A stretch of DNA of 64,000 nucleotides from positions 59,007 through 123,006 of the forward strand of contig PUNE01000128.1 in assembly GCA_003551665.1 (NCBI GenBank), given 5' to 3'. The DNA comes from Halobacteroidaceae bacterium. GTDB taxonomy: Bacteria > Bacillota > Halanaerobiia > B1SED10-174. Below are positions 28,954 through 37,707 of the stretch, piece after piece (within the stretch, counting starts at the first letter, position 1; each line of letters starts with the position of its first letter). The notes under the pieces are model-generated. The model was not told where the DNA came from. It was given only the letters and a program-made list of their open reading frames with translations, and searched no databases. The position numbers were made by a program, and so were the translations under genes.

Positions 28954-30054
28954 ATGAATATAAGGAATAGAGCGTATTTTTTTATTATTTTGATATTACT
29001 TTTTGTTTTTTACCCGGGTTCCGGACATTTATTCGCTCACGCCGGGGACTTTCACTTTCACCTGGCCAGTGAAGAAATAGCGGAAATCATCAGGGAAACT
29101 GCAGAGGAATCCTATCCGGGAAATATCATGGAGAAAATTTCCGGTGCCGCAGCCATTGAAGAACTGGATCGGGCGGGGATGGAAAAGGGGTTTATCCTTT
29201 CCTATGCTTATATCCTGGGAACCCCGGAAATTGATCTTTCCCGGGAATATTGTGATGTAAAAAAGGAAAATAATTTCCTGGCCCTTGAAGTTGCCCGCTA
29301 CCCGGACCGCCTTTTTGGATTTTTTAGCGTTAATCCTCTCAAGCCTTATTCTCTCTTGGAAATCAGCCGGTGTGTTAAGTTGTTGAATCTTCCAGGGTTA
29401 AAACTCCATTTTAAAAGTTCCAATATTGATTTGAGGAACGAGTATCACCTGAACCAGGTTAAAAAAGTTTTTCAGCATGCTGCCGACCTGGAGATTCCTG
29501 TTATTCTCCATTTCCGGAACCGGTCCCCGGATTTTGGACGAGAGGATGCAGAAATTTTTATTAACGAAATAATAGCCCAGATTCCTGGCCTGAAAATTCA
29601 AATTTCTCACCTGGGCGGGTGGGGAGGATTCGACCGCCCAACTGAAGAAGTTTTCCGGACTTTTATTAATGCTTTCGAGGAAAATCCCGGTCTGGATAAA
29701 AGCCGAATTTTCATGGATATTTCAGGAGTAATTATCGGCGAAAATCAAACAACCCCTGGAGGGCCTGGCCCAACATCCCTCCTGGAGAGGTGGAAAGTTG
29801 CGGAAATGCTCCGGGAATGGGGACTGGACCAGGTGGTTTTCGGCAGTAACTGGCCCTGGGTTTCCCCGGAGAAATACGTGGAAATAATCCGGGAAAAACT
29901 CCCTCTGACCCAGTGGGAAATCAATTCGCTCCTGGAAAACAGCCCGGTTGAAAGTCTTTTCGGGGAAGAAGTTCCCACGCCCAACCTGAATATTCTGAAC
30001 CTGTTCTTGCAGGAAGGTGTTGATTACAAAGCGCCGTACAGTATTAACTATTAA
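28954..30054 (+). CDS. Secreted amidohydrolase-family (TIM-barrel) protein
   Basis: Signal peptide, DFHFHL metal motif, VILHFRNRSPD, IQISHLGGWGG, VVFGSNWPWVSPE. Confidence 0.8.
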   Translation: MNIRNRAYFFIILILLFVFYPGSGHLFAHAGDFHFHLASEEIAEIIRETAEESYPGNIMEKISGAAAIEELDRAGMEKGFILSYAYILGTPEIDLSREYCDVKKENNFLALEVARYPDRLFGFFSVNPLKPYSLLEISRCVKLLNLPGLKLHFKSSNIDLRNEYHLNQVKKVFQHAADLEIPVILHFRNRSPDFGREDAEIFINEIIAQIPGLKIQISHLGGWGGFDRPTEEVFRTFINAFEENPGLDKSRIFMDISGVIIGENQTTPGGPGPTSLLERWKVAEMLREWGLDQVVFGSNWPWVSPEKYVEIIREKLPLTQWEINSLLENSPVESLFGEEVPTPNLNILNLFLQEGVDYKAPYSINY

Positions 30055-30056
30055 GC

Positions 30057-30086
30057 AAAACCGCCTGGAAAAACAGGCGGTTTTTT
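30057..30086 (+). terminator. Terminator directly ahead of the nitrilase ribosome site
   Basis: AAAACCGCCTG-GAAAAA-CAGGCGGTTTTTT. Confidence 0.85.
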
Positions 30087-30097
30087 AGGAGGAACAA

Positions 30098-30907
30098 ATG
30101 AGACTGGGATATTTTCAATTTGACTGTAAATTTGGAGCCAGAGAGGAAAACCTGGAAAGAGTCTGGAAAAAACTCAAGGGAGAGACTTTTGAACTCCTGG
30201 TTTTGCCCGAACTTTTCTCCACGGGATATTTTTTCCGGGATCCTGAAGATGCAATGGCCCGGAGCGAGGAAATTCCGCATGGTCCTACCACTGAGTTTCT
30301 GGTTGACCTTGCCCGATGCCACCAGGCTTTTATTGTTGGAGGAATTGCAGAAAGGGGAGAAGAAAGGGCCTTTAGCAGCGCTGTAATAGCAGGGCCCGGG
30401 GGTTTTGTTGGTCGCCACCGCAAGTTAAACCTGACAGGCTGGGAACAAAAGATTTTTGCTCCCGGCAGCAGCATTAATATCTTCCAGCTCGACAGGGTAC
30501 GGGTTGGCCTGGCCCTATGTTATGATTTATGGTTTCCCGAACTGGCCCGGATTTTTCTGCAACAGGGGGTTAACTTAATCTGCCACCCTGCTAACTTTGG
30601 AGGTCCCATGAGCCCGATTATTGCAAGGGCCAGGGCCATTGAAAATGTAATGACTGTTATTACTGCTAACCGGACGGGAAAAGAACAGGGTCCTGAAGGC
30701 TGGGAATCCTTTCGCGGGGAAAGTATGATTGTTGATTCCCTGGGAGAAATAAGAGCCCGGGCGGGGAACGAGGAAGAACTCAAAGTAGTTGACCTTAAAG
30801 TGACTCCACCCCCGGACAAACCCCTGCAGTTGGGTGCCGACCTTCTGGCGGAAGTTGCCAGGTATAACCACCCTGGAAGACTGGAAATCCGGGAGTGGCA
30901 GTCTTAA
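30098..30907 (+). CDS. Carbon-nitrogen hydrolase (nitrilase/omega-amidase family)
   Basis: Glu-Lys-Cys triad contexts: LPELFSTGYFF, GRHRKLNLTG, GLALCYDLWFPE. Confidence 0.9.
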   Translation: MRLGYFQFDCKFGAREENLERVWKKLKGETFELLVLPELFSTGYFFRDPEDAMARSEEIPHGPTTEFLVDLARCHQAFIVGGIAERGEERAFSSAVIAGPGGFVGRHRKLNLTGWEQKIFAPGSSINIFQLDRVRVGLALCYDLWFPELARIFLQQGVNLICHPANFGGPMSPIIARARAIENVMTVITANRTGKEQGPEGWESFRGESMIVDSLGEIRARAGNEEELKVVDLKVTPPPDKPLQLGADLLAEVARYNHPGRLEIREWQS

Positions 30908-30939
30908 TTGTTATAATCAAAACAGCTTTTTTCGACCTG

Positions 30940-31740
30940 TTAGCGGGCCTGGAGAAGAATTCTGTCGTCAGTAAGTTCTCTACCCCGCAGTCGTGCAAAC
31001 CTTTCTAAAAGATCAGCAACCGTGAGGGTTTTTCGCTTTTCTGCCTCAATATCCAGGATAATTTCACCCCGGTCCATCATAATGGTCCGGGTTCCTGTTT
31101 TCAGGGCCTGGCGGAGGTCGTGGGTGACCATGAAAACTGTCAGTCCCTTCTGGGAAACAATTTTCCCTGTTAGCGAAATTATCTGTTCCGCAGTGCTGGG
31201 GTCAAGGGCCGCAATATATTCGTCCAGTAACAGAATCTGGGGAGAACCAAGAACTGCCATGAGCAGTGTCAGAGCCTGGCGCTGCCCTCCTGAAAGTAAA
31301 CCTACAGATTCGTCCAGGCGATTTTCCAGGCCCAGGCCAAGGGTTTTTAAAATTCCTGCAAATTCTGTTCGGGATTCTTTTTTTATGGCCCTATTGAGCC
31401 TTCTTTTTTGTCCCCTGACCTTTGCCAGGGCCAGGTTTTCTGCTACAGACATCTCTGCCGCTGTTCCGGCCAGTGGATCCTGAAAAACCCGACCGATAAA
31501 GCCTGCTCTGCGGTGGGCGGGCCGGCGGGTAATATCCTTTCCGTGGAAAATTACTGACCCGGAGTCAGGTTCAATATCCCCGGCAATGATATTGAGCAGG
31601 GTAGATTTTCCTGCCCCGTTGCTGCCGATTATGGTCAAAAAATCCCCCTGTTTCAAATCAAGGTTAATACCCGCAAGGGCTTTTTGCTGGTTGGGTTCCC
31701 CGGGGTAGTAGGTTTTGAAAATATTCTTTAACCGGAGCAT
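30940..31740 (-). CDS. ABC transporter ATPase of a Trp/Tyr-type (ABC_sub_bind) uptake system
   Basis: GSNGAGKSTLLNIIAGDIEPDSG, LLSGGQRQALTLLMAVL, LLLDEYIAALDP. Confidence 0.9.
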   Translation of the reverse strand: MLRLKNIFKTYYPGEPNQQKALAGINLDLKQGDFLTIIGSNGAGKSTLLNIIAGDIEPDSGSVIFHGKDITRRPAHRRAGFIGRVFQDPLAGTAAEMSVAENLALAKVRGQKRRLNRAIKKESRTEFAGILKTLGLGLENRLDESVGLLSGGQRQALTLLMAVLGSPQILLLDEYIAALDPSTAEQIISLTGKIVSQKGLTVFMVTHDLRQALKTGTRTIMMDRGEIILDIEAEKRKTLTVADLLERFARLRGRELTDDRILLQAR

Positions 31741-32642
31741 TAACCTGCCTCCTTTTCTTTCATAGCAATCTTTTTAATTCCTTCCAGCCATCCCCTTCGG
31801 GGGCGGGCCAGGGGAATGATAACCAGGATTGCTGTGACCAGTTTTAAATCTGTGGGAGAAAATCCCAGCCTGAGGGCGGAAGAAATAAGAAATCTGTAGA
31901 CAATGGAGCCAATGATAACTCCTTTAGTTGCCCACACTATTCTTTTATTGCGGATAATACTTTCCCCGATAATTACTGATGCCAGCCCCACAATTATCAT
32001 TCCGATGCCCATGCCGATATCTGCAAAACCCTGGTACTGGGCCACCAGGGCGCCGGAAAGGGCAGCCAGACCGTTGGCCAGTCCCAGGCCTAGGATTATC
32101 ATTTTCTGAGGTGCTACCCCCAGGCTGGTTATCATCCGGGGGTTGTTGCCCGTGGCCCTCAGGGCAAGGCCCAGTTCGGTGTGCAGGAAAAAATCAAAAA
32201 GAATTTTAATCAGAATTACAATCAGAAAGAAGGAGAGCAGGGTAGCAGCCATCCTGGAAAACCCCAGGTCCTGGACAATTGTTAAAAGGGAATTCTGGCG
32301 CAGAAGCGGAAGGTTGGAACGCCCCATTACCCGGAGGTTTATGGAATAGAGAGCTGTCATGGTTATAATTCCTGCCAGAAGTCCTGCTATTTTAAGCCGC
32401 GTATGCAGAAACCCGGTTAAGAGCCCGGCCATAACCCCCAGGATTATTGCAGTTAACATTGCCAGCAAGGGGTGGGTTCCGGCGATAATTAAGCGCGCCG
32501 AAACCGCTGCCCCCAGTGGAAAACTACCGTCCACAGTCAGATCGGGGAAATTTAGAACCCGAAAGGTCAGGAAAACTCCCAGGGCCATGAGGGCATAGGC
32601 CAGACCCTGTTCCAAGGAACCGGTCAGCATATTGACCAGCAC
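31740..32642 (-). CDS. ABC transporter permease of the same system
   Basis: Multi-TM permease (LAYALMALGVFLTFRVLNFPDLTVDGSFPLGAAVSA) adjacent to ATPase and SBP. Confidence 0.9.
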   Translation of the reverse strand: MLVNMLTGSLEQGLAYALMALGVFLTFRVLNFPDLTVDGSFPLGAAVSARLIIAGTHPLLAMLTAIILGVMAGLLTGFLHTRLKIAGLLAGIITMTALYSINLRVMGRSNLPLLRQNSLLTIVQDLGFSRMAATLLSFFLIVILIKILFDFFLHTELGLALRATGNNPRMITSLGVAPQKMIILGLGLANGLAALSGALVAQYQGFADIGMGIGMIIVGLASVIIGESIIRNKRIVWATKGVIIGSIVYRFLISSALRLGFSPTDLKLVTAILVIIPLARPRRGWLEGIKKIAMKEKEAG

Positions 32643-32645
32643 AAC

Positions 32646-33617
32646 CTATTCCTCCCCGATTACCCTGTGGGCCCTGGCCAGGAGAGATGCAGGGATTTCA
32701 ACCCCCATATTTCTGGCTGCTTCCAGGTTTATTACAGTTTCCACCCGGTCAGCGCTCTGGATGGGTATACCTGCGGGATCCGCACCATTCAGGACATTGA
32801 TGGCCATTAAACCTGTTTGAAAGCCCAGGTCATAGTAGTTGATGCCAGTTGTTGCCAGCCCCCCTCGTTCAACGGAATCCTCTTCACCAACGATTAAAGG
32901 GAGGTTGTGTTCTTCGGCAACCATTATCACGGATTCAAGGGCGGAAACAACAGTGTTGTCCGTGGGAACATAGATGGCATCAACCCTCCCCACAAGGGAA
33001 CGAGCAGCTTCCAGGACTTCTCCACTTGAAGTTGCCCCTGCTTCCACAATTTCCAGGCCCAGTTTTTTTGCTGCTGATTTAGCCAGGTCAACCTGGACCA
33101 CTGAATTAACCTCTCCGACGTTAAAGAGAACTCCCACCCTTTTTGCTGTGGGAACTATTTCCAGGAGCAATTCCAGTTGAGTTTGCACGGGTGTCATGTC
33201 GGTAGTCCCGGTAACATTGGTGCCGGGTTCGGTCATGTTGTTAATAAGTCCTGCTGCAACGGGGTCTGTAACGGCGGTAATCAGGATGGGAATTTCCGAA
33301 GTAACCTGGGCTGTGGCCTGAGCCGTTGGGGTGGCGATGGCCAGGATTAAATCAACTCTATCCCCAACGAATTTTCTGCCAATGGTTGTAGCAGTGGCCA
33401 TGTCTCCCTGGGCATTCTGGATATCGTAGGTAACATTTTCCCAGCCCTCTGCTGTTAGAGCATCCTGAAAACCTCTTCGTGCTGCATCCAGGGCGGGATG
33501 TTCAACAATCTGGGTAATCCCGATTTTAATGGGATTATCTGCCCCCGCGGGCACAGATAATAGGAGACACAAAAGAACAGAACCAGCAAAAGCAAAAATT
33601 AAAGATTTTTTTAACAT
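32646..33617 (-). CDS. ABC transporter substrate-binding protein (ABC_sub_bind, PF04392-like)
   Basis: Signal peptide then KIGITQIVEHPALDAARRGFQDALTAEGWENV...AIATPTAQATAQVTSEIPILITAVTDPVAAGL. Start ATG 33617 after AAAGGAGGAAAAGAA rather than 33647. Confidence 0.92.
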   Translation of the reverse strand: MLKKSLIFAFAGSVLLCLLLSVPAGADNPIKIGITQIVEHPALDAARRGFQDALTAEGWENVTYDIQNAQGDMATATTIGRKFVGDRVDLILAIATPTAQATAQVTSEIPILITAVTDPVAAGLINNMTEPGTNVTGTTDMTPVQTQLELLLEIVPTAKRVGVLFNVGEVNSVVQVDLAKSAAKKLGLEIVEAGATSSGEVLEAARSLVGRVDAIYVPTDNTVVSALESVIMVAEEHNLPLIVGEEDSVERGGLATTGINYYDLGFQTGLMAINVLNGADPAGIPIQSADRVETVINLEAARNMGVEIPASLLARAHRVIGEE

Positions 33618-33644
33618 TTCTTTTCCTCCTTTTTCGGGTAAAAA

Positions 33645-33672
33645 CAAAAAAGCCCCGGCAGGTACCGGAACT
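33645..33672 (-). terminator. Attenuator terminator in the transporter leader
   Basis: Minus strand AGTTCCGG-TACCTG-CCGGGGCT followed by TTTTTG, 5' of the SBP start codon. Confidence 0.75.
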
Positions 33673-33727
33673 TGCGTTAGAGCTTTTTTACTTGGGATAC
33701 CTTCCCTCTAATTTTGTGCAGCTTCAA

Positions 33728-33796
33728 TTATTCCCTTTTCCTGGGGTAATAATAGGAATAATAATAGCTGGCAAAAAAAGAGTTGTTCAGACCCAT
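33728..33796 (-). CDS. Tyr-rich leader peptide MGLNNSFFASYYYSYYYPRKRE (putative attenuation peptide)
   Basis: Read codon by codon on the minus strand: ATG GGT CTG AAC AAC TCT TTT TTT GCC AGC TAT TAT TAT TCC TAT TAT TAC CCC AGG AAA AGG GAA TAA; upstream GGGAGAGGAGCTT; downstream terminator. Not in the ORF track. Confidence 0.8.
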   Translation of the reverse strand: MGLNNSFFASYYYSYYYPRKRE

Positions 33797-33828
33797 TTTT
33801 TTAAGCTCCTCTCCCGTTAATTTCTCTC

Positions 33829-33857
33829 ATTATAATACCGGGTTAATGCTGTGTCAA
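33829..33857 (-). promoter_or_regulatory. Consensus sigmaA promoter for the leader/ABC operon
   Basis: Minus strand TTGACA-17 nt-TATAAT, both hexamers perfect. Confidence 0.92.
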
Positions 33858-33991
33858 GGTAAAATATTAAAGTCAGAATATTTACAACCCTTTCTGGGGT
33901 TACCGGTTTTAGATATTTTCTGGTAAAAATCAGTTGTTAAAGGAAAAAAGGAAACTCAAGAGAATTCTCTCATAAAGGGGGAGGTGTACCA

Positions 33992-35767
33992 TTGGGAACC
34001 GATTTATTAATTGTTGGGATTGTACTTTTGGGAACTCTGGTAATGTTCTTACTGGGAAAAATTCGCTATGACCTGGTGGCCCTGTCCGCCCTTTTTGTCC
34101 TTGTAATATCCGGAACTATTTCCCCTGAGGAAGCCTTCACCGGGTTCAGCCACCCGGCAGTTATTACCGTTGCCTGTGTCCTTGTGGTTAGCCGGGGCCT
34201 GCTCAATGCGGGTATTGTGGACTTGATAGCCAGTCTGGTGTCCCGGGTAGGCCAGAACCCTTTTTTCCAGAGGGGAATTCTCTCCATGCTGGTGGCGTTG
34301 CTTTCAGGTTTTATGAATAACGTGGGTTCTCTTTCGCTCTTTATCCCAGTTACCCTTTCGGTTAGTAAAAAGCACGAAATTCCTCCTTCAACTCTGCTTA
34401 TGCCTCTTGCTTTTGCCTCCCTTCTGGGAGGGATGGTTACCCTGATTGGCACCCCTCCCAATATTATTATCGCCACATTTCGCGGCCAGCAGGAGGGGCT
34501 GGAGGCTTTCAGGATGTTTGATTTTTCCTTTGTGGGAGGGCCTGTAGCTCTGGTAGGACTGTTCTTTGTTATTTTTATTGGCTGGCGTTTAATACCCCAG
34601 CGAAAGGGTCAATCCTCCAGCGGCGATATTATAGAGATTGCTAAATATATTACCGAGGTCCGGGTCCCGGAAAAGTCCGAGGCAGTGGGGAAAAGACTAT
34701 CCCAGCTTGAATATGACCCGGAAGAAATCAATATTGTTGGCCTGATCAGGGGAGAGGAAAAATATCCTGTTCCCTATCCTACGAGAACCCTCCAGGATGA
34801 GGATATCCTTGTGGTCAAGGCTGATACAGAAGAATTACAGGGTTTTCTGGAAAGCTATGGACTTGAGCTGGCTGAAAGCAAGGAAATAAAAGCGGAAAAC
34901 CTGGGATCGGAGGAAGTCGAACTTTTAGAGGTTGTGGTAATGCCTGATTCTTTCATGGATGGCAGAACTGCCGGGCGGGTTAACCTCCGACGCAGGTTTG
35001 GTATCAACCTCCTGGCTGTTGCCCGGGAAGGAGGGGGCCTGCGTGGCCGATTGAGCAATATCCGGATCAAAGCAGGTGATGTTCTCCTGCTGCAGGGTAA
35101 CAGGGAAATTCTGCACGAAATAATTCCCCGGCTTGGATTTCTCCCCCTGGCCGAGCGCTCCCTGCGCCTGGGCCAACCTCGAAGAATCCTGCTTGCTCTT
35201 TCAGCCTTTTTGCTCGCAGTTGGAGTTGCGGCAGCGGGAATGGTTCCCATCCAGATTTCTTTTCTGGGAGCTTCTATATTTATGATCCTCGCAGGCTTTT
35301 TAAATTTAAAAGACGCCTATTCCAGTATTGACTGGCCCATAATTATTCTCCTGGGGGCAATGTTCCCCCTGAGCGGAGCCCTGGAAGCATCAGGAGGGAC
35401 AGCACTGATTGCTGATGGGATCCTTTTTGCAGCCCGTAATGCCGCTCCCTGGGTAGCCCTTACAGTGGTTTTTGTGGGGACCATGTTTTTATCAGACCTG
35501 ATAAATAATGCTGCAGCAACAGTGCTCATGGCTCCTATTGCCCTGAATATTGCCCGGGGACTTGAAGCTTCTCCTGATTCTTTTTTAATGGCTGTGGCCA
35601 TCAGCGCTTCCTGTGCTTTTTTGACCCCAGTTGGCCACCAGTCCAATACCCTGGTTATGGGGCCCGGAGGTTACCGGTTCGGAGATTACTGGCGGATGGG
35701 TCTCCCCCTGGAATTTATCATTGTAATTACTGCCATTCCGCTTCTGCTTCTGATCTGGCCATTATAA
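33992..35767 (+). CDS. SLC13/DASS-family permease with TrkA-C (RCK_C) domains
   Basis: Multi-TM; LGGMVTLIGTPPNIIIATF and SASCAFLTPVGHQSNTLVMGPGGY; two central TrkA-C-like segments. Confidence 0.92.
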   Translation: MGTDLLIVGIVLLGTLVMFLLGKIRYDLVALSALFVLVISGTISPEEAFTGFSHPAVITVACVLVVSRGLLNAGIVDLIASLVSRVGQNPFFQRGILSMLVALLSGFMNNVGSLSLFIPVTLSVSKKHEIPPSTLLMPLAFASLLGGMVTLIGTPPNIIIATFRGQQEGLEAFRMFDFSFVGGPVALVGLFFVIFIGWRLIPQRKGQSSSGDIIEIAKYITEVRVPEKSEAVGKRLSQLEYDPEEINIVGLIRGEEKYPVPYPTRTLQDEDILVVKADTEELQGFLESYGLELAESKEIKAENLGSEEVELLEVVVMPDSFMDGRTAGRVNLRRRFGINLLAVAREGGGLRGRLSNIRIKAGDVLLLQGNREILHEIIPRLGFLPLAERSLRLGQPRRILLALSAFLLAVGVAAAGMVPIQISFLGASIFMILAGFLNLKDAYSSIDWPIIILLGAMFPLSGALEASGGTALIADGILFAARNAAPWVALTVVFVGTMFLSDLINNAAATVLMAPIALNIARGLEASPDSFLMAVAISASCAFLTPVGHQSNTLVMGPGGYRFGDYWRMGLPLEFIIVITAIPLLLLIWPL

Positions 35768-35831
35768 AAAAAGGATTATGGGAAAATAGAAGGAATTTTT
35801 TACTATCAACCTTGAATTTAGGGGGATTAAC

Positions 35832-36299
35832 ATGCCAAGCAAAAGCGATATCCTTAAGGAACTAAAAGCACACAGGGAAAGGCTTTTCCGGGTTCTTAAA
35901 AAATTCAGTGACGAAGAATGGGCGGAACCTTTGGGTCCGGGCAAGTGGGATCTGCAGGGTATGGTAGCTCACCTCACCCACTGGCATCGGTGGGGATTGA
36001 ATAAGTTGCGGCAGATGGTGGCTTACGGGAGTACTGATGCAACGGGTCCCCGGAATACCGATACTTTGAACGATCTGATTGCCAGGGCCTGGAGCCAGCA
36101 TTCCATTTTTGATGTCAGGGCGGACCTGGAGGGTCTTTTTAATGAAATGATAGCCTTCTTTTCTGATCTTCCCGAAGAATGGTTTTCCAAGACCTGGCAG
36201 TTCGGGGACAGGGAAGTGGATATGAATAGGTGGGTCCAGTTCTTTTTGGATCACGATCGGACCCATATCAAGGAACTGGAGGCCAGAAAAGGGAGGTGA
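35832..36299 (+). CDS. DinB-superfamily (ClbS/DfsB-like) four-helix-bundle protein
   Basis: GPGKWDLQGMVAHLTHWHRW...FFLDHDRTHIKEL. Confidence 0.75.
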   Translation: MPSKSDILKELKAHRERLFRVLKKFSDEEWAEPLGPGKWDLQGMVAHLTHWHRWGLNKLRQMVAYGSTDATGPRNTDTLNDLIARAWSQHSIFDVRADLEGLFNEMIAFFSDLPEEWFSKTWQFGDREVDMNRWVQFFLDHDRTHIKELEARKGR

Positions 36300-36304
36300 C
36301 AGGT

Positions 36305-37669
36305 TTGAAGGGACAGCAACGTCTGGAACCCTGCTTCTGTGGAAGCGGAAACCCAAAAAATGAGTGCTGCGGGTCAGCAGGGAACAGGATATTGAATTTT
36401 AACGATAAAAAACTGGGGAAAGAAATCAAGGAAGTTCGCAGGGAACTCTACGAGTTTATTGTCTACGAACCAGACCTTTTGGAAGAAGGCTTTGCAGACT
36501 CGGTTTTTTCTGATTACATGGATTTTCCCATGCTCGTGTCCGACCAGGATTATCTGGAACTTTTCCTGGACTGGCTTGCTTTTGGATATAAAAATAAGGA
36601 TGGCGGGACTCCCTTTTCGCAGTTTTTAGAAGCCAGGAAAGAAGAGTTTCGACCGGAACTTTACCGGGAACTGGCGAAATGGAAACAGTCCTACCTGTCG
36701 GCCTACCGGGTGGACGAAATATTAACCGGAGGAGGAATAATTCTCAGGGATATATTTATCCGGGAAAGGAAATGGCTTTCCTGCTCTGGAATGGATTATG
36801 ACCTGGTCCCGGGTGATGTGATGATTGCCCGACTATTGCAGGCGGGCAACTGGAGTGTGACCCTTTTAAACTGCCTGGTTTTCCCGGACCTGGTGGAAGA
36901 ACCCCTACTCCAGGATGTTACTTCTATGCGAGAAAAAATTGTGGAATGGGGTATGTCCTACAGCACCTGGGAAAGTTTTTTCCGGAACCAGGAGGAAATT
37001 ATGCTGACAATCCTCTGTGCCTGTTTTGAAGAAAGCGAGGAAGAGGACATAAGGCATGGCCTGCAGTGGGAGTGGGAGACGGGAATTGAAATACGGAGGG
37101 TTTTGAAAAATTCACGCCCCGAACTGGGGCACATCAGTCCCAGAGAGCTGAGTTTTTCCCCCGAGGGAAAAGAAAAACTGCGACTTTTTTTCTCCCGTCT
37201 GGAACGGGGGGATTATGATCAGCCTGGACTTAATCTTTCCGAGCTTTCCAGGGGGATCAAAACCCTAATGGGACTGGAAGGAGAAAAAGCCAAAGGACTT
37301 TCCTGGGAGCAGGAAAAATATTTTGATGAAGCCTGTCTTCTTGCCCGGCGAATGATGGCCCGGCATTTTCCCCTGGATATTGAAATAGCGCTTTTCCTCT
37401 GGGAAAGCTATACACATCGTTACCGACCAGGGTTTAGGAAACCTGGATCCTGGTCAGCCGCAATTGATTTTTTCCTGGCAAGAACCCTGGGCTACAGAGT
37501 AACCCAGGAAGAAGTAGCGAAACACTACAGTGTATCCACTTACTGTATTGCCAGCAAAATAAAAAATCTGGAGGAATTTGTGACCGAAGAAATTCAGAAA
37601 GCTGCCAGCACTCCTGGTCATTATGCAGGGAGACGCAGTTTTTCAGATATGCTCTACCTGTTTCGATAG
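36305..37669 (+). CDS. SEC-C motif protein
   Basis: Near N-terminus EPCFCGSGNPKNECCG (CxCGSGxxxxxCC). TTG start 36305 after GGGAGGTGACAGG preferred over 36230. Confidence 0.75.
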   Translation: MKGQQRLEPCFCGSGNPKNECCGSAGNRILNFNDKKLGKEIKEVRRELYEFIVYEPDLLEEGFADSVFSDYMDFPMLVSDQDYLELFLDWLAFGYKNKDGGTPFSQFLEARKEEFRPELYRELAKWKQSYLSAYRVDEILTGGGIILRDIFIRERKWLSCSGMDYDLVPGDVMIARLLQAGNWSVTLLNCLVFPDLVEEPLLQDVTSMREKIVEWGMSYSTWESFFRNQEEIMLTILCACFEESEEEDIRHGLQWEWETGIEIRRVLKNSRPELGHISPRELSFSPEGKEKLRLFFSRLERGDYDQPGLNLSELSRGIKTLMGLEGEKAKGLSWEQEKYFDEACLLARRMMARHFPLDIEIALFLWESYTHRYRPGFRKPGSWSAAIDFFLARTLGYRVTQEEVAKHYSVSTYCIASKIKNLEEFVTEEIQKAASTPGHYAGRRSFSDMLYLFR

Positions 37670-37707
37670 GAATTTTTCGGGTTGAAAAAAGCCAAAGGAG
37701 GAGACCA

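Noticed and set aside
33640-33860. T-box riboswitch ahead of the Trp/Tyr-type transporter
   Set aside because: I looked for the AGGGTGGNACCGCG T-box core on the minus strand and found only GGTACC inside the terminator hairpin; the leader is also too short for a full T-box. The Tyr-rich ORF explains the region better.
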